From: Phycisphaerae bacterium
GTDB taxonomy: Bacteria > Planctomycetota > Phycisphaerae > UBA1845
Direction: 5' to 3'
Length of the DNA: 23,656 nt
NCBI GenBank assembly: GCA_021604825.1
Contig: BQJS01000058.1
Location: forward strand, 1 to 23,656
Below, piece after piece: positions 16,271 through 23,656 of the stretch (its first letter is position 1; each line of letters starts with the position of its first letter). Under the pieces are notes generated by a model, which was not told the origin of the DNA, did not search any database, and saw nothing but the letters and a program-made list of their open reading frames with translations. The translations under genes and the position numbers were made by a program.

Positions 16271-16738
16271 TTATGACGGTTTGAAGCGCAGCACCATCGC
16301 GGTACCGATCGCCGCGACCACGATGCCGATGAAAAACATCGGGCTGACCGGTTTCGTGGGTTTGTGCCACATCATCGCGACGATCGTGCTCATGATTGGT
16401 GCGCCGGCGAAGACCATCGGCGGAACGACGGCTGGCTTGCCTCCGTACTTGAAGGCGAACACGATGCCCAACGCGCCGACCGCACCGAGAATACCTGCGA
16501 TGAATGAAAACTTGATGCCTTCGGGCTTAAACGACCACGGTTCGAGCTTGGCGGCTAACATCCCGATCAACACAGCGCCAGCCACCACGAAATATGCGAT
16601 CCCCACAAAGAGAAACGCCCGCAATGGACCTTTGTCAGCCGCATCTTTTCCGATGCTGATTTGGCCATGATGGATGGTCGGGACGTATGCCCCCCAGGTC
16701 AGAACGGTTAGCAACACAAAAAACATCCAAGGTTTCAT
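16271..16738 (-). CDS. Small DMT/EamA-like membrane protein (155 aa)
   Basis: A 155-residue inner-membrane protein with about five hydrophobic segments (about 3-22, 43-65, 77-98, 103-125 and 134-152). The segment order and Gly-rich helices (AGILGAVGALGIVFAFKYGG, FIGIVVAAIGTAMVLRFKPS) resemble one half of a drug/metabolite transporter. Full DMT proteins have about ten helices, so this half would have to dimerise. ATG 16738 was chosen because GGAG lies six bases upstream and the protein begins at the first helix; the longer frame to 17053 overlaps the thioesterase gene. The substrate is unknown. Confidence 0.75.
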   Translation of the reverse strand: MKPWMFFVLLTVLTWGAYVPTIHHGQISIGKDAADKGPLRAFLFVGIAYFVVAGAVLIGMLAAKLEPWSFKPEGIKFSFIAGILGAVGALGIVFAFKYGGKPAVVPPMVFAGAPIMSTIVAMMWHKPTKPVSPMFFIGIVVAAIGTAMVLRFKPS

Positions 16739-16797
16739 TCGATGCTCCAAATGATAATCGTGATGCCGGTTGAGTCCGGCGTGATTTCTAAGAACCC

Positions 16798-17214
16798 CTA
16801 CGCGTCGGCTGGATGCGCTTCCAAGAGCCCGCGAACATGTGGCGGGATATCGATCGAACCGAACTTGCCTTCGCTTACTTCGCAACAAACCGTTTTCATC
16901 TCGCCGTGGGCTACGTTGCGATCGTTGCTTTTGAAATCGTATCGCATAGTCAACGAACGTTTGCCGATTTTGGTGACGCTGATCTTGATCGTCAGTTCCT
17001 CTTCGAACTGCACCGGTGCTACGTACGAACATTTGACCGCGACCCTCGGCCAACTGATTGTCTTATCACCATCCGTGACGTGGACGCCGTGTCCCATGCT
17101 TCGCCAGAACGCGTGCTCCGCTTCTTCCATGATGCGGAAATAATTGGAGAAGTGCATCACGCCGGCCATGTCTGTTTCGGCGAACTGCACGGTGCGTTTG
17201 TGGGTATATGCCAT
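16798..17214 (-). CDS. Hot-dog acyl-CoA thioesterase (4HBT/YbgC type)
   Basis: A 138-residue single hot-dog domain. The N-terminal active-site segment FAETDMAGVMHFSNYFRIMEEAEHAFW matches 4-hydroxybenzoyl-CoA thioesterase and YbgC/FadM proteins, with Asp in TDMAG at the expected catalytic position. It would hydrolyse an acyl- or aroyl-CoA. It lies 33 bp after the symporter gene in the same direction. A chorismate lyase that would make 4-hydroxybenzoate is three genes further upstream in the run, so an aromatic CoA substrate is possible but not shown. The ribosome binding site is weak. Confidence 0.85.
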   Translation of the reverse strand: MAYTHKRTVQFAETDMAGVMHFSNYFRIMEEAEHAFWRSMGHGVHVTDGDKTISWPRVAVKCSYVAPVQFEEELTIKISVTKIGKRSLTMRYDFKSNDRNVAHGEMKTVCCEVSEGKFGSIDIPPHVRGLLEAHPADA

Positions 17215-17247
17215 TGGATCGCGTTGAACCTAGTTCCTACGAGTGCG

Positions 17248-18918
17248 TTACTTTCGACGCGGGAAGAACCGCTCGACGGTTTCGGCGCTGGGCGGTTTCG
17301 TCGCCAATGACACCAGAATCAAAGCCGCCGTCGAAGCCCCGACGATCGTCGCCACCGGCATCATGCCGTAGAATAAGAACTGCCCGCCACTACCGTATCC
17401 CGATTTCGCAAACAAGCCCCACCAAACGGCAGCGGCTGTCAGCACGCACGCATACGCTCCCGCCCGCGTCGCACGCTTCCAGTAGACAGCCGCAAACACC
17501 AACGGGAACAAACTCGCGAAGCCGCTAAAGCACCACACGCCCAGCGTGAACACGCTACCGGGACGAAGCTGCGCCAAACTGTATGTCACCGCGACGATCA
17601 AAACCACAAACACACGACCACACAGCACTTTCTGCTGATCAGTCAGCCGATCTCGACCAGCGTAGTGTGCGACAATATCGTTCGTAAACATGCTGCCGAT
17701 GCACAGGAACTGTGAATCGAGCGACGACATGATCGCCGCCAAAATGCCAGCCGTCAGCAGCCCGCCGAGCCCGTCGCTGGTCATCGTAGCCACCATCTTG
17801 ACCAGCACCGCATTGGGATTGCTGAACCCATGCGGTATCACCGGTTTGCCGTCGATCATCGCCGAGGTCGCCCACGCACCCAGCAACACACACGGGACCC
17901 ATACGATCATGATTAATAAGGGATGGGCGATGACTGAAAGCTTAAACGACTTGGCGCTCTTGGCCGTCAGCCAATGTTGGAACAAGTGAGGGAACATCCC
18001 GACGCTGAGCGGAATAAACAAGTATGAGAGAAAGTGAAGCGGGCTGATTCCCTTGGGTTTATGCGGCTGTTTTGGTTTCGCTCCCCGTTTATCTTCGGGC
18101 TTTCCTTCCCAAGCGGTCATCCGTTTTTCAAAAACTCTTTGGTCACCGTGATAACGGGTGAGAGGGTCGTCCTCATGAACGGTGCGGCGCATGACGTGCG
18201 GGTTGTCCTTAAGGACCATGTCGGTCGCCGCCTTCGCGCCACCGAGTTTGTCGGAGATCACCGAAAAGGTCACGATACCCAGGATGATAAACACAATCGT
18301 CTGAAACGCGTTGGCCCACGCTGTACCCCGCACACCGCCGAAAAACACATAGATCAAGACGACCAAGCAAATCCCCGCCGACCCCAACCAAAACGGAATC
18401 GCACCGGCCGGTATCGCTCCCGGTCCTACACCATGACCCGCAAAGACATTTGGAAATGCTCCGCCTGTCGTTCGTTCGATGGTTACGCCGGCGGCCATCA
18501 CCCCGATAAGCAGATAGGGAATAATCAGCCCAACGAGAATCGGAAACAGCACAACGCCGAGTTTGTCCGATTCAAAACGATCGCGGAAGAACTGAATTTG
18601 CGTTGTGTATCCGAATCGTTTGCCAAACGACCAAAGTTTGATGCCGACCAGAAAGAAGCACGCGGAGTGAATGATGCCGGACCAGGAGGCCATCATCCCG
18701 TACACGCCTATACCTTCCCTGAACGACTCGCCTGTAGAACCCACGAGCGCAAACGCGGTCATCGTGGTGCCAAACAATGACATTAGCAGGAGGAACGGAC
18801 CAATACCGCGCGACGCCAGGAAGTAATCCGCCGCCGTTCCTTTGAACATGCGACTTGTGAAGACACCGAGACAGAGCAGCAGCGCGAGATAGACGCATAT
18901 GATGATGAACTGCGTCAT
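17248..18918 (-). CDS. Sodium:solute symporter (SSF family)
   Basis: A 556-residue membrane protein of the SSF family with about 13 hydrophobic segments. The N-terminal half has the family pattern ASRGIGPFLLLMSLFGT and GVYGMMASWSG, and GGLLTAGILAAIMSSLDSQF matches the conserved helix 8 region with Ser-Ser that coordinates sodium. A charged soluble loop of about 60 residues (KRGAKPKQPHKPKG) precedes LHFLSYLFIPLSVGMFPHLFQH and is longer than usual. The start overlaps the stop of the DUF3311 gene (ATGA), the usual SSF-small-subunit pairing. The substrate is not deducible; the family covers acetate, pantothenate, sugars, amino acids and iodide. Confidence 0.9.
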   Translation of the reverse strand: MTQFIIICVYLALLLCLGVFTSRMFKGTAADYFLASRGIGPFLLLMSLFGTTMTAFALVGSTGESFREGIGVYGMMASWSGIIHSACFFLVGIKLWSFGKRFGYTTQIQFFRDRFESDKLGVVLFPILVGLIIPYLLIGVMAAGVTIERTTGGAFPNVFAGHGVGPGAIPAGAIPFWLGSAGICLVVLIYVFFGGVRGTAWANAFQTIVFIILGIVTFSVISDKLGGAKAATDMVLKDNPHVMRRTVHEDDPLTRYHGDQRVFEKRMTAWEGKPEDKRGAKPKQPHKPKGISPLHFLSYLFIPLSVGMFPHLFQHWLTAKSAKSFKLSVIAHPLLIMIVWVPCVLLGAWATSAMIDGKPVIPHGFSNPNAVLVKMVATMTSDGLGGLLTAGILAAIMSSLDSQFLCIGSMFTNDIVAHYAGRDRLTDQQKVLCGRVFVVLIVAVTYSLAQLRPGSVFTLGVWCFSGFASLFPLVFAAVYWKRATRAGAYACVLTAAAVWWGLFAKSGYGSGGQFLFYGMMPVATIVGASTAALILVSLATKPPSAETVERFFPRRK

Positions 18919-19151
18919 GAGGCAGCTCCATCATTGTTGGCAGAGGATGCATCTTCGTCGTCAAGATCGTGTGGCCAACAATACTTCACGGCCATTCCCC
19001 ACAGGATAGCAGCCGCCAATGACACAAAGGCGTGATAGGCCAACCCGATCGGAACCACGCCACCGATCAGCGGCTTTTCCGTGTCCCACCACCAGAAATC
19101 CTGATGCATAATCGCCAGTAACAGGATTAAGAAGTAAACGAATATTCTCAT
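18915..19151 (-). CDS. DUF3311-type small membrane partner of the symporter
   Basis: A 78-residue protein with two hydrophobic segments (IFVYFLILLLAIM and the segment around AFVSLAAAILWGMAV). The middle PLIGGVVPIGLAYHAF matches DUF3311 proteins, which usually sit beside a sodium:solute symporter and are thought to be its small subunit. The acidic C-terminal tail is probably cytoplasmic. It overlaps the preceding FAD-enzyme gene by 4 bp and the symporter gene by 4 bp, so all three are tightly coupled. Family assignment is from pattern only. Confidence 0.75.
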   Translation of the reverse strand: MRIFVYFLILLLAIMHQDFWWWDTEKPLIGGVVPIGLAYHAFVSLAAAILWGMAVKYCWPHDLDDEDASSANNDGAAS

Positions 19152-20416
19152 GTCAGTGCGGTCTTTTCGCTGGAGATATTATTGAAGGGCAAATCGACGT
19201 ACTTGCCGAGTGCGTCGAAGATTTCGTTGACCTCGTCATTGAACACATCGCCGATCAGCAAGCGAATCAAATGATCTTTGTACTGCGGGTGGGCTTTGGC
19301 AAACTCACCAAAGCTGAACTCGCGGTCGTAGAACGTATACACCAAATTCTTAAGCGACTGCATGCCAGCGACGAATTCGTTGGCGAATGAACCAAGTCGC
19401 CCGCCCGACACGTCGCCGTCAGCCAGCGCTGCGTGAATCGCGTCGGCTGCGTATTCGCCGCTCTTGAGTGCCAGCATCACGCCTGAAGAATACACCGGAT
19501 CGAGAAAACCGAAAGCATCGCCAATCAAAACCCAGCCGTCACCGGCGATGCTGGACGACATTTGTGAGAAATCACTGGTGACGTAGGTCTTGCCCGTTTG
19601 CGTGGCTGGTTCGAGGCGACGAGCGATACCTGGCGTACGGGCGATTTCTTCGAGCATGGTTTCCTGCGGATCATCGCCCCGGCCCGTGAACAAATATGCC
19701 GGCGGTGCGACGACACCGACGCTGGCCATATCGTTGGGCAGCGGGATGTACCAGAACCAACCCTCGCGATCGGGCATGTGGATGATAATGGTTGCGCCGG
19801 CATTTTCACCTTCGTCTCGCTGTGCCCCCTTAAAGTAACTGTAGATCGCGCCGTTCTTGAGCTTGGGGTCGCCGCTGCGAATGCCGAGTTGCCGCGAGAG
19901 GATTGCCGATTCACCGGTGGCATCCACGATCACCGGCGCGAACAGTTCTTTCAGTTCGCCGTCGATGGTGACTGACACCCCCACCGCTCGCTCGCCGTCA
20001 AACAGAACGCGATTGACCTTCACGCCTTCGATCGCTTCAGCCCCGTGCTCGCGAGCGTTGTCCAGCATCATCTGATCAAACTCGCCGCGCGGCACCTGCC
20101 ACGTCGTCGAACTGGGATGATTGCGCCATCGCGGGAAATAAAACGGTTGCGAATCGGCACCGGTCGCGTTGACAAACTGCACGCTCTGTTTGCGCGGAAA
20201 GTCGGTGGCTTCGAGTTTTTTCAGCATGCCCAGCCGCTCGAACGTGGCATACGTGTGCGGCATCAGCGATTCACCGATGTGGTGGCGTGGGAAGCGAGAT
20301 TTTTCCAAGACGAGAACGCGGCGCTTGTGTTGGGCGAGAATTGTCGCGCACGTCGCACCAGCCGGTCCACCACCGATCACTATGCAGTCGTAATTCGCTT
20401 CTTGCATGTTACTCAT
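19148..20416 (-). CDS. FAD-dependent halogenase-like oxidoreductase
   Basis: A 422-residue flavoprotein. Visible motifs are the FAD-binding GGGPAGAT (15-22), FPRHHIGESLMPHT (GES at 48-50), FPRKQSVQF with Lys76, WFWYIP at 220-225, and GDAFGFLDPVYSSGV from 299. WxWxIP, a Lys in an FxxKxxxxF context and GDA-DPVxSSGV are all marks of flavin-dependent halogenases, but related FAD hydroxylases and reductases share parts of them. It would need a separate flavin reductase, and none is nearby. It follows a chorismate lyase-like gene by 57 bp and overlaps the DUF3311 gene by 4 bp. Halogenase activity is a good hypothesis, not proven. Confidence 0.8.
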   Translation of the reverse strand: MSNMQEANYDCIVIGGGPAGATCATILAQHKRRVLVLEKSRFPRHHIGESLMPHTYATFERLGMLKKLEATDFPRKQSVQFVNATGADSQPFYFPRWRNHPSSTTWQVPRGEFDQMMLDNAREHGAEAIEGVKVNRVLFDGERAVGVSVTIDGELKELFAPVIVDATGESAILSRQLGIRSGDPKLKNGAIYSYFKGAQRDEGENAGATIIIHMPDREGWFWYIPLPNDMASVGVVAPPAYLFTGRGDDPQETMLEEIARTPGIARRLEPATQTGKTYVTSDFSQMSSSIAGDGWVLIGDAFGFLDPVYSSGVMLALKSGEYAADAIHAALADGDVSGGRLGSFANEFVAGMQSLKNLVYTFYDREFSFGEFAKAHPQYKDHLIRLLIGDVFNDEVNEIFDALGKYVDLPFNNISSEKTALT

Positions 20417-20473
20417 GTTTTGTTGCGTTCGCCTAAATCGCCGGACGAGCGTCGAATGTGATTGAAAACGGAA

Positions 20474-21055
20474 CTAGGAATCGATTCGATTGTCGCGCAC
20501 CACTTCGAGCAACTCGATCGCCGGTTCGTCATTGCAGTGGATAATGCCCACGCGGCCATACACGTCACTGTCGTGCTTGCGTCCAAAGTGCGAAGCCATC
20601 GGAGAATCACCGTCAAATTTGAGGTACCAGCGGGGCTCGATGCGGCGCAGCACATCGTGTCCGACCAAAATGCTGCCCAGCGGTGTTTCGCCGGCTTCGA
20701 TTTCCTTGCGAACCTCGTCGCGCACCATGCCCAGGTTCATCCGCATGATACCGAACTCGACGACGAACTCGGGATCTGAGGGCAGCGTCAGCAGGACGTT
20801 GCGGCTATACAAGTCGCCGTCACTGCGATTGTGCAACACGTGCAATTCAACATCCTGACCGTGATACGCGCTGAGCTTTTCGGTCATGTGTTCGTTGTGA
20901 ACGAGCAGCTGTTGATAGGTGCCGGGCATCTTGTCGGGCTTGACTGGTTCGCACCCCTCGACGGAAATGCGGTCTTCGTAGAACCAGTGGCACAGCGACT
21001 CAAGCGCGTCTTCAGCCGTCTTGCACTCGACCAATCGGAGTTTTTCAGTTTCCAT
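20474..21055 (-). CDS. UbiC-like chorismate pyruvate-lyase
   Basis: A 193-residue protein with the chorismate lyase fold pattern: LLVHNEHMTEKLSAYHG (residues 50-66), VELHVL, YSRNVLLTL, ETPLGSILVGHDVLRRIE and a C-terminal AIELLEVV. Arg85, Leu126 (in TPLG) and Glu184 line up with the catalytic Arg76, Leu114 and Glu155 of E. coli UbiC, the Glu only if one residue is inserted. Such an enzyme would release pyruvate from chorismate and give 4-hydroxybenzoate. ATG 21055 lies inside the end of the radical SAM gene (11-bp overlap), so translation is coupled. A related non-ubiquinone lyase family (DUF98-like) is equally possible. Confidence 0.75.
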   Translation of the reverse strand: METEKLRLVECKTAEDALESLCHWFYEDRISVEGCEPVKPDKMPGTYQQLLVHNEHMTEKLSAYHGQDVELHVLHNRSDGDLYSRNVLLTLPSDPEFVVEFGIMRMNLGMVRDEVRKEIEAGETPLGSILVGHDVLRRIEPRWYLKFDGDSPMASHFGRKHDSDVYGRVGIIHCNDEPAIELLEVVRDNRIDS

Positions 21056-22379
21056 CGGGCAGTTCGCTCCGGTACGCGGGTTCAAAAAAGTACGGGAGTA
21101 GCGCATCGATGCGCAATAGTCCCTGCGGCGTCAATTGAATTTGATCACCATCGATTTCGGCGAATTTGGATTTCTTCATTGCATCATATACGTCAGCGTA
21201 AACTGTTGCGATTTCGACGTTGAATTTATCACGAAAGTAGCCCGCGTTCACTTTACCCAGCTTATGCTGCAGAACCAATTCGCGGATCATTCGCTGCTGG
21301 TCGGTGGCTGGCAACGCCCGGGCGACAGGCAATTGCTCGTTGGCGATGGCATCCAAGTAGTCAGCCCACCCACCTTCGTTCTGAAAATGGATACCGTTGG
21401 CGTATGAAAAGGATGCGACGCCCGTCCCGATCATGTCCGCACCGCGCCACAGGCTGTCGCGATAGTAGAATCCGTTGCCTTCATTGTTGCTCTTGACCAC
21501 GGTGTAGGCGCTGGAGACTTCGTAGCCCGATTTGCAAAATTCATCGAACGCTTGCTGAACCCATTTTCGCTTGGTTGGCCAATCTGCGATGGGCACCGCG
21601 CCGTTTGATTCGCGGGCTTCGCGGGCGAGCGTCGAATTCTGCGGGACTTCCATTTGATACACGGTGAGGTTGTCGGGTTTGAGGGCCAGCGTCTTGGCCA
21701 CCGTGTCTTCCCATTTCGCGTCGGTATCGCCAGCCATCCCCGCGATAAGGTCGACGTTGATCTGATCGAACCCAACCTCGCGGGCCCATTCATAAGCCCG
21801 CAAGACCTCCGGCGAACGGTGGGCCCGACCGTTGATCTCGAGTACGTCATCATCGAAATGTTCGATGCCCAAACTCAAACGGGTGACGCCGATTTCCTTG
21901 ATCGCCTCAAGCTTGCTTTTTTTAAGCGTGCCCGGTTCGCATTCAAACGTGACTTCGCTGGCTTTCTCCCACCGCCAATGCCTGTTGATCCGATCGACCA
22001 AGCCACGCAACTGGTCGCCACTTAAATAAGACGGCGTCCCTCCGCCAAAATAAACAAACTCGAAATCACGATCCTGCAAGTAAGGCTGGCGGGAATAGAG
22101 TTCGATTTCGCGGGTCAGCGCTTCGAGGTATTGTTCGATTTCGCCGGAATTGCGATCCGTATAGACCCTGAAGTAACAGAAGTGGCAACGCTTCCGGCAG
22201 AAAGGAATGTGGATGTAAAGGCCCAAAGGCGTCGAATCGGGACCGGGTTTTTGCCCGAGCCCATCGATGACGGCTTGCTTGTGTTCCGGGCCCCACGCAG
22301 AGAATGGCGGATAGTTGGCGACAAAATAACTGCCAACCTCGGTGTTGGCGTTTTCCTGAATGACGTCAAGCTGCACCAT
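21045..22379 (-). CDS. Radical SAM enzyme, HemN/HemW-like
   Basis: A 444-residue radical SAM protein resembling coproporphyrinogen III oxidase-like enzymes. The cluster motif reads PFCRKRCHFCYF (Cys61, Cys65 and Cys68, using the ATG 22379 start). YFGGGTPSYLS, TFECEPGTL, RLSLGIEHFDDDVLEINGRAH and NVDLIAGMAGDT follow as in HemN/HemW. The C-terminal HemN-type domain is present (LVLQHKLGKVN onward). The HemN-type extra Cys after the third cysteine is not seen, so true coproporphyrinogen oxidase activity is doubtful; class C methyltransferases share this architecture. ATG 22394 is an in-frame alternative; 22379 has a GGGA nine bases upstream. It heads the run of eleven genes. Confidence 0.85.
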   Translation of the reverse strand: MVQLDVIQENANTEVGSYFVANYPPFSAWGPEHKQAVIDGLGQKPGPDSTPLGLYIHIPFCRKRCHFCYFRVYTDRNSGEIEQYLEALTREIELYSRQPYLQDRDFEFVYFGGGTPSYLSGDQLRGLVDRINRHWRWEKASEVTFECEPGTLKKSKLEAIKEIGVTRLSLGIEHFDDDVLEINGRAHRSPEVLRAYEWAREVGFDQINVDLIAGMAGDTDAKWEDTVAKTLALKPDNLTVYQMEVPQNSTLAREARESNGAVPIADWPTKRKWVQQAFDEFCKSGYEVSSAYTVVKSNNEGNGFYYRDSLWRGADMIGTGVASFSYANGIHFQNEGGWADYLDAIANEQLPVARALPATDQQRMIRELVLQHKLGKVNAGYFRDKFNVEIATVYADVYDAMKKSKFAEIDGDQIQLTPQGLLRIDALLPYFFEPAYRSELPDGN

Positions 22380-22439
22380 GACCAACGTTCCCATTTGGGA
22401 GGCATTTTCTTATCTATCTACGCGCACGCCTAGGCGGGC

Positions 22440-22463
22440 ATTATAGCACACTGCACGCAGTAT
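22440..22463 (-). promoter_or_regulatory. Extended -10 promoter of the radical SAM-led operon
   Basis: On the minus strand TGCTATAAT (perfect -10 at 22445-22440 with an extended TGn) lies about 60 bp before the start codon, with no good -35. The near-palindrome CTGCACGCAG just upstream (from about 22451) could be an operator. Confidence 0.6.
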
Positions 22464-22564
22464 GACCTGTAAGAAGCTGTCTTGCCAACTGCCCGAGGGT
22501 TTGACGATGGGATCGACGCGACGAAACGGAATCGAATCCTGCCTGTGAGGAAACTTCATCGCCG

Positions 22565-22669
22565 ATGGGTTCGACAAATCAGCCGTCCCAAGTCAAAATC
22601 CCCACCTGCCGACGGCGCAAACGACGCAGAATCATCGAGAACGATTCGTCCCTTGAAACAAACCTGTGA
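22565..22669 (+). CDS. Possible 34-residue leader ORF coupled to the UvrA-like gene
   Basis: ATG 22565 opens a 34-codon frame rich in Arg and Lys (TCRRRKRRR) whose TGA overlaps the GTG start of the UvrA-like gene (GTGA). A GAGGA motif lies about 14 bases upstream, which is far. It has no recognised family and may simply be untranslated leader; the overlap is the main reason to mention it. Confidence 0.25.
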   Translation: MGSTNQPSQVKIPTCRRRKRRRIIENDSSLETNL

Positions 22670-23656
22670 CAGTGGCTACTCGAATCAAAAAGAAAACGCC
22701 CAAGCGATCGATTAATGCAGGCGGTCAACCTGCTTCGAATGGTGATGATTCGCTGCATTGGCTGTCTGTGCTGGGGGCGCGACGACATAACCTCAAGAAC
22801 GTCAACGCTCATTTTCCGCTTGGGCGATTCGTTTGCGTGACCGGCGTCTCGGGAAGCGGCAAGAGCTCGCTGGTCAATGACATTCTCTATCGGCGGTTGG
22901 CGCTGGAACTGAACGGCGCTGAAAAACTTGTGCCCGGGGCGCACGACGACATTGTCGGCATCGACCATCTCGACAAAGTCATCGACATCGACCAAGCCCC
23001 CATCGGTCGCACCCCGCGCTCGAATCCATCGACGTACATCAAGGTCTTCGACGAAATCCGTCGGCTCTTCGCGCAGACGCCCGACGCCAAAGTACGCGGT
23101 TACAAACCGGGGCGCTTCAGCTTCAACGTTCACACGGGTGAGAAAGGCGGCGGGCGGTGCGACGGCTGCGATGGCAACGGCGCGAACAAGATGGAGATGG
23201 ATTTTCTCGCCGACGTTTGGGTGACGTGTCCGATTTGCAACGGGCATCGGTTCAACCGCGAAACGCTGCAAATTCGTTTCAAGGGCAAGAACATCGCCGA
23301 CGTTTTGGAAATGGACGTGCAGGACGCGCTCAACCATTTTGAAAATGTCCCCAAGATCGCCAACATGCTGCGGACATTGCACGATGTCGGGCTCGACTAC
23401 GTCAAACTTGGGCAATCGTCCACGACGCTTTCGGGTGGTGAAGCCCAACGCATCAAACTTGCCCGCGAATTGGTCAAGAGATCCACGGGCCAAACGCTTT
23501 ACCTGCTGGATGAACCGACTACGGGCCTGCACTTTGCCGACATCCGCCGGCTCCTCGAAGTGCTGCATGGGTTCGTCGATGCGGGCAACACGGTTGTTGT
23601 GGTCGAGCACAACGTTGACGTCATCAAAACTGCCGACTGGATCATCGACCTCGGTC
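22666..23656 (+). CDS. UvrA-like ABC ATPase containing only the second module (truncated by window)
   Basis: The frame encodes UvrA module 2 from its start: [11 protein letters not shown], Walker [10 protein letters not shown] (60-68), [19 protein letters not shown], a zinc-finger pair (CDGC and CPIC), [16 protein letters not shown] signature [14 protein letters not shown], Walker [13 protein letters not shown] and the H-loop [11 protein letters not shown]. Normal UvrA carries about 580 residues (module 1 and the UvrB-binding domain) before this. Here a TGA at 22654 closes the frame and a divergent gene lies just beyond, so module 1 is not upstream. GTG 22666 is the only reasonable start; no SD is visible. 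A short insert (HTGEKGG) precedes the first CxxC. It may be a stand-alone half-UvrA or the front of a protein continuing past the window. Confidence 0.8.
   Translation, partial: MTVATRIKKKTPKRSINAGGQPASNGDDSLHWLSVLGARRHNLKNVNAHFPLGRFVCVTGVSGSGKSSLVNDILYRRLALELNGAEKLVPGAHDDIVGIDHLDKVIDIDQAPIGRTPRSNPSTYIKVFDEIRRLFAQTPDAKVRGYKPGRFSFNVHTGEKGGGRCDGCDGNGANKMEMDFLADVWVTCPICNGHRFNRETLQIRFKGKNIADVLEMDVQDALNHFENVPKIANMLRTLHDVGLDYVKLGQSSTTLSGGEAQRIKLARELVKRSTGQTLYLLDEPTTGLHFADIRRLLEVLHGFVDAGNTVVVVEHNVDVIKTADWIIDLG

Noticed and set aside
16739..17053. N-terminal extension of the DMT-like protein to 260 residues
   Set aside because: It is antisense-frame sequence overlapping the thioesterase gene; ATG 16738 has GGAG and starts at the first helix.
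22579..23610. 343-codon open frame on the minus strand opposite the UvrA-like gene
   Set aside because: It lies fully antisense to a strongly conserved UvrA module with intact ATPase motifs and has no family-like pattern of its own.
1..23656. tRNA, rRNA, CRISPR arrays, insertion sequences and prophage genes
   Set aside because: No T-loop sequences in a tRNA context, repeat-spacer pattern, transposase or phage-like gene was seen on either strand.

Overview
The window most likely comes from a moderately GC-rich bacterium of the phylum Planctomycetota. The lineage is inferred from gene content: a prepilin-type protein with a G|FTLVE cleavage site and a C-terminal DGH motif, paired exported PQQ-type beta-propellers, an ExeA/GspB-like pair, and small exported proteins of unknown family. 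No rRNA, tRNA, CRISPR array or transposase was found. The only repeat of note is a palindromic REP-like element at the left edge.

Layout from left to right. (1) selD on the minus strand encodes selenophosphate synthase. Its catalytic residue is an in-frame UGA (selenocysteine), and a SECIS-like hairpin starts three bases after it, so the organism probably makes selenoproteins. (2) Divergent from selD is a translationally coupled ExeA-type ATPase and GspB-like membrane protein. (3) Three tandem small exported or lipoprotein-like genes follow on the minus strand behind a good promoter, then mtnA (methionine salvage). (4) A two-module ClpA-like ATPase with degenerate first-module catalytic residues and no recognisable pore tyrosine lies downstream of a roughly 300-nt region. 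That region has its own promoter, four back-to-back hairpins and a strong terminator, and is a candidate structured RNA or attenuated leader. (5) Next come a four-TM membrane protein, an aquaporin whose selectivity filter lacks the usual arginine and histidine, and a PhyH-type dioxygenase. (6) A prepilin-like gene and a coupled RG-tailed membrane-anchored protein end at a bidirectional terminator facing a cyclophilin.

(7) From 22.4 kb back to 12.4 kb, eleven minus-strand genes are packed closely, many overlapping or nearly so: radical SAM HemN-like enzyme, UbiC-like chorismate lyase, halogenase-like FAD enzyme, DUF3311 protein, sodium:solute symporter, hot-dog thioesterase, small DMT-like membrane protein, two PQQ propellers, rsmJ and the cyclophilin. 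An extended -10 promoter lies upstream of the first gene. The first three genes suggest a small aromatic-acid tailoring pathway: chorismate to 4-hydroxybenzoate, then flavin-dependent and radical modification. This is the best candidate for an undescribed system in the window. (8) The right edge holds the start of a UvrA-like gene that encodes only the second ABC module of UvrA and runs off the window.
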